From contig JAGCCD010000138.1 in the NCBI GenBank assembly GCA_017651785.1, positions 1 through 6,716 on the forward strand: a stretch of DNA of 6,716 nucleotides, written 5' to 3'. Source of the stretch: Bacteroidales bacterium (GTDB taxonomy: Bacteria > Bacteroidota > Bacteroidia > Bacteroidales > UBA932). Positions 1-5,016 of the stretch are shown piece after piece. The translations under genes were made by a program, and so were the position numbers. Each line of letters begins with the position of its first letter. Position 1 is the first letter of the stretch. The notes beneath the pieces are model-generated. The model saw only the letters and a list, made by a program, of their open reading frames with translations. It did not search any database and had not been told where the DNA came from.

Positions 1-560
1 GTGAGGCCTCCGGATAGGTTGTCCACTGCGCACCAGCCCTTGCGGGACGGGGTATCGTACACCATACCCACATCTCCTATGGAGGAATGGTAACCGCCTA
101 CCATTGTGTTTATTGCAGCGTTTACCCTGAGCCCGTTTGCATGCCCCTCGGCAATGAAGGCGGCGAGGTAGTCGAACGTTGCTGTGCGCTCCACCCACCG
201 GTACCTGCCGTTGACCCAGGCGGCGACTTTTTTGCACGCGGGAGCTACGGCAGACTCGAACAGGACATCTCCGCTTGTGGGGCGGACGTCCAGGATGATG
301 TCCGTGAAGCCCATATCCGCGATGCGCTTGCAGTCTGCGGCTATGACTGAGGCGTCGTTGGCGTAGTACTGGAAGTTGGCGGCGGCGTCTACCCATACAT
401 ATCTGGGCTTGCCTTTGATGGGAATGACCGCCGTGGTGTCTTCTTCCGGAACTTTTTCACGCCAGGCGTCACGCCACTTGTAGGCATTCGGATCCTCCGG
501 GTTGCAGGAGAACGCGAGCGCCGCAAGCGCAAGTGCTGTTATTATACGGCCTGTCGTCAT
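1..560 (-). CDS. Family-10-like glycosyl hydrolase (GHL10) lipoprotein, N-terminal 186 residues; 3' end beyond the left edge
   Basis: Reading leftwards from the ATG at 560-558, the frame stays open for 186 codons to the window edge, so the C-terminal part is missing. The N-terminus is a lipoprotein signal peptide: a short polar start (MTTGR), an Ala/Leu-rich core at residues 6-17 and Cys19. The residue at -3 is Ala rather than the usual Leu, so the lipobox (AFSC) is imperfect. Cys19 is followed by NPEDPN, whose acidic residues suit a Bacteroidota surface-export signal. After a charged linker (20-52) the catalytic-barrel start is recognisable: RYVWVDAAANF (53-63), GFTDIILDVRP (84-94), SGDVLFES (96-103), TFDYLAAFI (128-136) and GLRVNAAINT (143-152). 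These are characteristic of the GHL10 family (TIM-barrel; members include E. coli DigH/YddW, which acts on denuded peptidoglycan glycan strands). Substrate here is unknown. The start overlaps the stop of the upstream phosphodiester glycosidase gene by four bases, so the two are probably coupled. An alternative label in databases could be 'alpha-amylase family protein'. Confidence 0.85.
   Translation of the reverse strand, partial: MTTGRIITALALAALAFSCNPEDPNAYKWRDAWREKVPEEDTTAVIPIKGKPRYVWVDAAANFQYYANDASVIAADCKRIADMGFTDIILDVRPTSGDVLFESAVAPACKKVAAWVNGRYRWVERTATFDYLAAFIAEGHANGLRVNAAINTMVGGYHSSIGDVGMVYDTPSRKGWCAVDNLSGGL
557..560 (-). promoter_or_regulatory. ATGA stop/start overlap (phosphodiester glycosidase to GHL10)
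   Basis: The TGA stop of the phosphodiester glycosidase (559-557) and the ATG of the GHL10 gene (560-558) share bases as ATGA. This arrangement usually means translational coupling by terminating ribosomes re-initiating, which would tie the output of the two enzymes together. The overlap is seen directly; coupling is inferred. Confidence 0.85.
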
Positions 561-1609
561 CTGCGTTTGAGTATTACAACTGATGCAACCGGTCTCTGGG
601 AGCCGTCAGACACTTTGATGGTCTGTGATCCCTGAACGAGCAGGCAGGAAGAGCCGCCGCCGTCCAGGTTGAGCGCGTCTGTGCAGCCGAGCGATTTTAG
701 CACCTCCGCTTCTTCTGCGAAGGTCATGCCGGCTACGCCCTCTGTCATTCCGCGGCCTTCACATACGAAGAGTATGAGCAGGCCGTCCGGGGTTACGCCT
801 ATGGCTGAGCGGGGGTGACGGGCCTCGGGCATCTTGTCGTCGGCGCCGCTGCCGTAGAGGAGCTCAGCCTCCCAGGTGTTCACGACGTTGCCGTCTTTAA
901 GCAGCACGGGGCCGCCTCCTATTGCGGTCTGTGGTGCGAAGTTACTTGCTTTGGCAGGGAAGTTGGCATCCGGCACCTGGAGAGGATCCTTTGACCAGGA
1001 ATTGGCAGCGGGCTCGTTGTACAGGTAGTGGTTTGCGCCTCCGCTCCAGTAGGTCCATCCCACCCGGGGCTTCCCTCCGGAGTTCTGGAAGAAGACGCCT
1101 CTGGTGGGGTAATACATTGTTTCCCAGTCAATTGAAGCGTAATTGATATTCACTCCTAAGGTCAGGCTTGTGCTAACCGCAACGCTGGCGTTGTAGTTCT
1201 TGCCGCCCTCGGAAAAGAAATAGCCGCCGTTTAAGATTACCGGTGCGCCGGTCTGGCTGAAATACTCGTCCGGAGTCCTGAGCTTGTCCTGGGTGCCCTG
1301 GATGGTGGGATCGTTTATGCTCAGAACGTCCCAGTCAACCTGAAGCAGTGGTGCTACGGCGATGTAAGCTATTGTCTTATTGCCGTTTATCTCTGACGGA
1401 CTGCGATAAATGTTAGTGAAGACCAAGCCCGGGTACGAATCGGTTACGTTGGTCCAGCCAAGGGCAATGATTTTCGGGAACGGCTCTTCCGGGGGCTCTA
1501 CTACTGGCGGCTCCTTGTCTGGCCATCGCCAGGCGGGATAGTCTGCCGACGGGGCGCCGGAGCAGCCCGCGGCAAGCATCAATAAAGGTATTAACAGAGT
1601 CAGTCTCAT
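557..1609 (-). CDS. Phosphodiester glycosidase family lipoprotein (NAGPA / DUF2233 domain)
   Basis: This 350-residue protein belongs to the family of the human mannose-6-phosphate 'uncovering enzyme' NAGPA, which hydrolyses GlcNAc-alpha-1-phosphodiesters. Signature motifs in order are ILNGGYF (125-131), RHPRSAIG (264-271), EGRG (284-287), GMTFAE (294-299) and ALNLDGGGSS (322-331). Many family members have VDGR where this protein has CEGR (283-286), a conservative Asp-to-Glu change. The signal peptide is MRLTLLIPLLMLAAGC, giving lipidated Cys16; Ala rather than Leu sits at -3. It is followed by a Pro/Glu-rich tether (about 25-46) and then the domain. The residues right after Cys16 (SGAPSA) lack acids, unlike the neighbouring lipoproteins. 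I chose the ATG at 1609-1607 because it begins a signal peptide and overlaps the preceding stop as ATGA. The frame stays open upstream to an ATG at 1924, but that extension (Arg-rich, out of frame with the upstream gene) is an artefact. Ends TGA at 559-557. Natural substrate is not determined by sequence. Confidence 0.93.
   Translation of the reverse strand: MRLTLLIPLLMLAAGCSGAPSADYPAWRWPDKEPPVVEPPEEPFPKIIALGWTNVTDSYPGLVFTNIYRSPSEINGNKTIAYIAVAPLLQVDWDVLSINDPTIQGTQDKLRTPDEYFSQTGAPVILNGGYFFSEGGKNYNASVAVSTSLTLGVNINYASIDWETMYYPTRGVFFQNSGGKPRVGWTYWSGGANHYLYNEPAANSWSKDPLQVPDANFPAKASNFAPQTAIGGGPVLLKDGNVVNTWEAELLYGSGADDKMPEARHPRSAIGVTPDGLLILFVCEGRGMTEGVAGMTFAEEAEVLKSLGCTDALNLDGGGSSCLLVQGSQTIKVSDGSQRPVASVVILKRR
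1606..1609 (-). promoter_or_regulatory. ATGA stop/start overlap (DUF5018-like gene to phosphodiester glycosidase)
   Basis: The TGA stop of the DUF5018-like gene (1608-1606) overlaps the ATG of the phosphodiester glycosidase (1609-1607) as ATGA. It decides the start of the downstream gene, since a lipoprotein signal peptide begins exactly here. Coupled translation is the likely consequence. Confidence 0.85.
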
Positions 1610-3342
1610 TTCTTGATGCAGTCGAGGCTCCATCCGCCTATCATCTGGGAATAGTGGTCGTAGTAGTAGATGTACAGCATATAGCCGTCTGCCGAAGGGG
1701 CGAGTATTACGTCTCCGCAGGCGCCATTGCCGTCCTGGCCGCCGGTGTTGTACTGCTGGTCGTACATATAAGGCTGCGAGAATACCAGGGACGGGCTGTT
1801 CCAGATATTGTCTCCGCCGGGAGCGCCGGAAGTGATGTCGTACACGTACAGCTGCGGACCGGGCCACCACTTGGGGAAGTGGTTGGAGACAAAGAGCACG
1901 AGGAAGCGGGCGTTGTTGAAACACTTGGTATCCAGGTTGTTGGGGGAAGTGTTGCTGTCTACGTAAGTGCCGCCGCCGGAAACGTCGTCGGTGCCGTCAC
2001 CGTAGCCGTTGAGCTTTTTACCTACCGTAAGGTCGGGCTTGAACCAGGTGAGGGCGTTCTCTGAATAGACGCAGCTGTACCAGCCCTCGGCGTTGTTGGG
2101 ATTTGCGGCGGGGAGGCAGGTGCTGCCGGAAGGTCCCGATCCCCAGGCGAAGCCCGTGGCCAGTACGTCCTTGAGCTCGTTGGACACTACTTCTCCTCCT
2201 ACTATGTGGATGGAGCGGAAGCGGCTGCTGGTGGTTACTCCTTCAAGGCCGGGATAGGTGACGGATATGGATGCCTCGCCGTCTATGTCGCCTATGACCT
2301 TCATCTCCAGGCCGATCTGTACGTCTTCCTCATTCAGGAAGGAAAGGAGAAGCTCGGGAGCCTGGTTCACGGAGGAGGTCTTCCAGATGCTGAATGTCTC
2401 TCCCGGCGCGGCGAGGTTGCAGATGAGCAGGTGGTCTTTCTCGTCGGACGCTATGGCGCCGGTGGGTACCGCGGAGCCAATCTTTATCTGCCCCTGATAT
2501 GTGGCGATGACCTTGTTGTAGTACTTGGGAGCTGAACCGTCGCCCAGGTTTACGATGAGGTAGGAATCAAGCACACCCATTGATACGTTCACATTTTCCT
2601 TGTATCCGGGGAGTCCCAGGCCCGAGGAAGGATCAAGGTTGAAGAGTTTCTCTGCGCTGGTGGGATTTACGCCGTAACCTATCTTCTGAGGGATGTTCTT
2701 CACCACCGTGTAGTCTGCGGTGGTCTTGCCGTCATCTGCGGTAACGGTGAAAGTAAAGCCGTCGTTGTAGTTATGCGGTTCTGCCGGGTCGGGGGAAATC
2801 TTTGCGTGGGCGGACAGGGTGGCGCTGGCCTCGGCTACCGAAAGGTCGTTGGCCGTGACGAGCGAGATAACCCTGTTTTCTTTGTCTATGATGCCGCTGA
2901 GCGTGGGCTTCTTGAGCATGAAAGACAGGATTTCGCACTTTGACGAGCGGACGCGCTCGCCGGTGATTATTATGTCACGCGAGGCTCCCGTGGCGTCGGT
3001 GTAGGTGAAGTGGTTCTCCTCCGTAAGGTCCAGGACCGTCAGAGGGGGATCTATCTTGCAATTCGCTTCCAGAGAGGCGCGTACACGCATTTTTACCATA
3101 TAGGGAGTGGTAATGTCGTCCGAGTTCTCGGGGAAGTACCAGGGGATGGGGATGACGTAGCGGTCGGCGTCGGGGTCGTTGATCTCAAGCCTGCCGAGTT
3201 CCTGTCCTTCAAAGGCGCCGAATGAGAAGTATGCGACCAGCGAGGTGATGCCCTGTCTCTGAGCCGTGGGCAGCACGTATTCGGGCTGGCAGGCGGCCAG
3301 GGAAAGGGAAGCCGCCAGAAGTATGGTCAGTGTCTTTTTCAT
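1606..3342 (-). CDS. DUF5018-like lipoprotein, probable surface glycan-binding accessory protein
   Basis: This 578-residue lipoprotein has signal peptide MKKTLTILLAASLSLAAC (lipobox LAAC, Cys18) followed by QPEY. Its place right after susD, where PULs commonly encode surface glycan-binding proteins, suggests it helps hold glycan at the cell surface; this role is inferred. Two tandem beta-sandwich-like regions are visible: about 29-131 (PIPWYFPE near 66-73, ending IIITGE) and about 135-216, which ends in TVTADDGKTTADYTV (199-213), typical of Bacteroidota DUF5018-type Ig-like modules. Residues about 220-578 look like a repeated all-beta domain, possibly a propeller, with blade-like pieces such as DEKDHLLICN (300-309) and FSIWKTS (317-323). 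The C-terminus is aromatic-rich (WWPGPQLYVYD at 492-502, LYIYYYDHY at 556-564). Eight Cys beyond Cys18 (95, 136, 308, 409, 424, 474, 542, 575) could form disulfides. The ATG at 3342 is preferred over one at 3354, which would add four residues (MELA) and overlap susD; the MKK start is a proper signal peptide. No enzymatic motif is seen. Family name is from memory of the pattern, moderately sure. Confidence 0.87.
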   Translation of the reverse strand: MKKTLTILLAASLSLAACQPEYVLPTAQRQGITSLVAYFSFGAFEGQELGRLEINDPDADRYVIPIPWYFPENSDDITTPYMVKMRVRASLEANCKIDPPLTVLDLTEENHFTYTDATGASRDIIITGERVRSSKCEILSFMLKKPTLSGIIDKENRVISLVTANDLSVAEASATLSAHAKISPDPAEPHNYNDGFTFTVTADDGKTTADYTVVKNIPQKIGYGVNPTSAEKLFNLDPSSGLGLPGYKENVNVSMGVLDSYLIVNLGDGSAPKYYNKVIATYQGQIKIGSAVPTGAIASDEKDHLLICNLAAPGETFSIWKTSSVNQAPELLLSFLNEEDVQIGLEMKVIGDIDGEASISVTYPGLEGVTTSSRFRSIHIVGGEVVSNELKDVLATGFAWGSGPSGSTCLPAANPNNAEGWYSCVYSENALTWFKPDLTVGKKLNGYGDGTDDVSGGGTYVDSNTSPNNLDTKCFNNARFLVLFVSNHFPKWWPGPQLYVYDITSGAPGGDNIWNSPSLVFSQPYMYDQQYNTGGQDGNGACGDVILAPSADGYMLYIYYYDHYSQMIGGWSLDCIKK

Positions 3343-3347
3343 AGCTA
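3340..3347 (-). promoter_or_regulatory. TAG-CT-ATG junction between susD-like and DUF5018-like genes
   Basis: The susD-like TAG stop (3347-3345) is followed after two bases by the ATG (3342-3340) of the DUF5018-like gene. No Shine-Dalgarno is visible in the end of the susD-like gene, so initiation probably depends on ribosomes ending on susD. An upstream in-frame ATG at 3354-3352 is an alternative start that would overlap susD by ten bases. Confidence 0.7.
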
Positions 3348-5003
3348 ATTCCATTCGGGATACTGGTTTACGAGTGCATTGGAATTGAGCTCCCCGTCGG
3401 GGATGGGGAAGCGCTTGAGCATCTTGTCCGGGAAGTTGCGGTCTTTGTCGTCCACGGACACGTAGGTATACTGATACTGGCCGTCTACGGCGGTGGGCTC
3501 TATCTTTAGGCCGTGTACCTGGTAGTTGTTAAGGCCCTCGGGATAGTTCTTTACGGCGTCGCCCCAGCGGCGGAGATCCCAGTACCAGTGGTCTTCGAAG
3601 GCCAGCTCTATGCGGCGCTCCTGGCGTATGGCCTGCCAGAGGGCTTCTCCGCTTTTGCTGGAGTAGGGAAGACCGACGCGCGAGCGGATTGCCTTTACGG
3701 CCGCGTTGGCGCCTTCCTCGTCCTTGGTCCTGTAGCAGGCTTCTGCCTTGTTGAGAAGTACCTCGCCGTAGCGCAGGAGTACGAAATGCTGCGTGCTCTG
3801 GGTACGGACAGACAGGTCATGGGACTCGTCTACGAACTTCTTGAGATAGTAGCCGGTTGTGGTGCGTCCCTCGGGTTTGGGATCTTTGTTCCACTCGCAC
3901 CAGCCGTCGGTTCCGCCTACCCAGGGCTCTATTACGCGGTCTTTCCAAGGGGCGCCGTTATAGAGGATGGTTGCCTGGAAACGGGGCTCCAGCTGCTTGT
4001 ACGGGGGTTCCGCCACAGTGGTGCCGTGCCAGACGCTCCAGTCCGGCTTGCCTCCGGTGGCGAGTTCGTAGCTCTCTACCATTTCCTGGGTGGGGGTGCC
4101 GTAGCCGCCGCCCTGCTGGTTCACGAGCTTGTAGTCTCCGCCGGGGGCGTAGTAGAAGTCGAATTCGTGCGTGAGGCCGTCGGCGTAGGAGAAGCTGTAC
4201 TGGAGTATGGTCTCTTTGTTGCCTGCCTGGACGGTCTTTGTGAAAGCGTCCGCGTAGTTGGGCTCGAGCTCATAGCCCATAAGCTCCAGTTCGTCGGCGG
4301 CCTGCACCACCTTGTCGTACCTGCCGGCGTAAAGCATCGAGCGTGTTATGAGGGCGAGGGCGACGCCTTTGTCGAGCCTTCCGCCCGCTTTGGCCTTTTC
4401 CGGCAGCAGGGAAGCGGCGGTGCTGAGGTCTTCGTAAATGAGGTCCCATCCCTCTGCTTCAGTAGAAAGGGGCTTGTTGATCTGTATTTCCGTAAGGTCT
4501 TCCTTGTAGATGATGACCTCCTTGTAGCGCTTTACAAGCTCGAAGTACAGCCAGCCGCGCATCAGGCGCAGCTCGCCGTCAAGTCGCTGCTGGACTTCCT
4601 GGGGAAGACCGGTGCCGAGCTCCTTGAGGTTGCTGATGGCCTCGTTGGTGCGGCGGATGGCGTTGTACAGCTGGCTCCAGCATCCGAGGTACACGCTCAC
4701 GAAGCTGTTGGTGAGGTTGGTGCCGCCGTATGCCACCTGGCTGGGGATGAGGCAGAAAGCGAAGTTGTTGTATGCTCCGTATTTGAATTCGTCGGTGAAC
4801 GACTCGGTCATGCCCACGGCGCTGGGCCAGGAGGCATAGATGTCGTATGCGTATGAGTATATGCTGTTGACGGCGTATTCTGCGCTCTCCGTAGTGGCCC
4901 ACATCACCTTGTCCGAGATGCTGTCCCGGGGAGTCATGTCCAGGAAGTCGTTGCAGGCGGTCAGAATGCCGCAGAAGCCGAGTGCGATGAGTATCTTTTT
5001 CAT
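3345..5003 (-). CDS. SusD/RagB-family outer-membrane nutrient-binding lipoprotein
   Basis: This complete 552-residue protein is of normal SusD length. SusD proteins sit as a lid on the SusC transporter and bind the glycan outside the cell. The signal peptide is MKKILIALGFCGILTAC with lipobox LTAC, lipidated Cys17, then NDFLDMTP, a hallmark SusD N-terminus with acidic residues fitting surface export. Family landmarks: YNAIRRTNEAI (113-123), GELRLMRGWLYFELVKRY (143-160) in the TPR-like helical N-terminal half (SusD-like_3 region), then LRYGEVLLNKAEA (410-422), AIRSRVGLP (438-446), RQERRIELAFEDHWYWDLRRWG (460-481, quoted here in two parts: RQERRIELAFE and DHWYWDLRRWG) and RFPIPDGELN (531-540) in the RagB/SusD C-terminal part. 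Several exposed aromatics and a Gly-rich loop (298-302) lie in the variable ligand-binding region. It starts 13 bases after the SusC stop without a clear Shine-Dalgarno, and ends TAG two bases before the next ATG. Glycan specificity cannot be read from sequence. Confidence 0.97.
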   Translation of the reverse strand: MKKILIALGFCGILTACNDFLDMTPRDSISDKVMWATTESAEYAVNSIYSYAYDIYASWPSAVGMTESFTDEFKYGAYNNFAFCLIPSQVAYGGTNLTNSFVSVYLGCWSQLYNAIRRTNEAISNLKELGTGLPQEVQQRLDGELRLMRGWLYFELVKRYKEVIIYKEDLTEIQINKPLSTEAEGWDLIYEDLSTAASLLPEKAKAGGRLDKGVALALITRSMLYAGRYDKVVQAADELELMGYELEPNYADAFTKTVQAGNKETILQYSFSYADGLTHEFDFYYAPGGDYKLVNQQGGGYGTPTQEMVESYELATGGKPDWSVWHGTTVAEPPYKQLEPRFQATILYNGAPWKDRVIEPWVGGTDGWCEWNKDPKPEGRTTTGYYLKKFVDESHDLSVRTQSTQHFVLLRYGEVLLNKAEACYRTKDEEGANAAVKAIRSRVGLPYSSKSGEALWQAIRQERRIELAFEDHWYWDLRRWGDAVKNYPEGLNNYQVHGLKIEPTAVDGQYQYTYVSVDDKDRNFPDKMLKRFPIPDGELNSNALVNQYPEWN

Positions 5004-5016
5004 AAGGCAGTCTGTA
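5004..5016 (-). other. SusC-SusD intergenic gap, 13 bases
   Basis: This is the largest non-coding gap in the window. On the minus strand it reads TACAGACTGCCTT. It has no purine-rich Shine-Dalgarno, as is common in Bacteroidota, and it is too short to hold a promoter or terminator, so the susC- and susD-like genes are co-transcribed. Confidence 0.8.

Noticed and set aside
87..366. Two short plus-strand open frames opposite the GHL10 gene
   Set aside because: They lie within a minus-strand frame that is open for 186 codons and carries clear GHL10 motifs. Neither shows protein-like features.
1610..1924. 105-codon N-terminal extension of the phosphodiester glycosidase frame
   Set aside because: It overlaps the DUF5018-like coding sequence in another frame, is Arg-rich and lacks domain-like composition. 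A lipoprotein signal peptide begins at 1609 right at an ATGA junction.
3343..3354. Alternative start for the DUF5018-like gene at 3354
   Set aside because: It adds MELA before a normal MKK signal peptide and overlaps the end of susD. The start at 3342 gives the usual lipoprotein N-terminus, although the longer form cannot be excluded from sequence alone.
3513..4856. 447-codon open frame on the plus strand, antisense to the susD-like gene
   Set aside because: It is a shadow of GC-rich codon bias. The opposite strand encodes a complete, motif-bearing SusD protein, and the plus-strand translation is low-complexity Val/Ala/Gly/Leu-rich with no recognisable domain or signal peptide.
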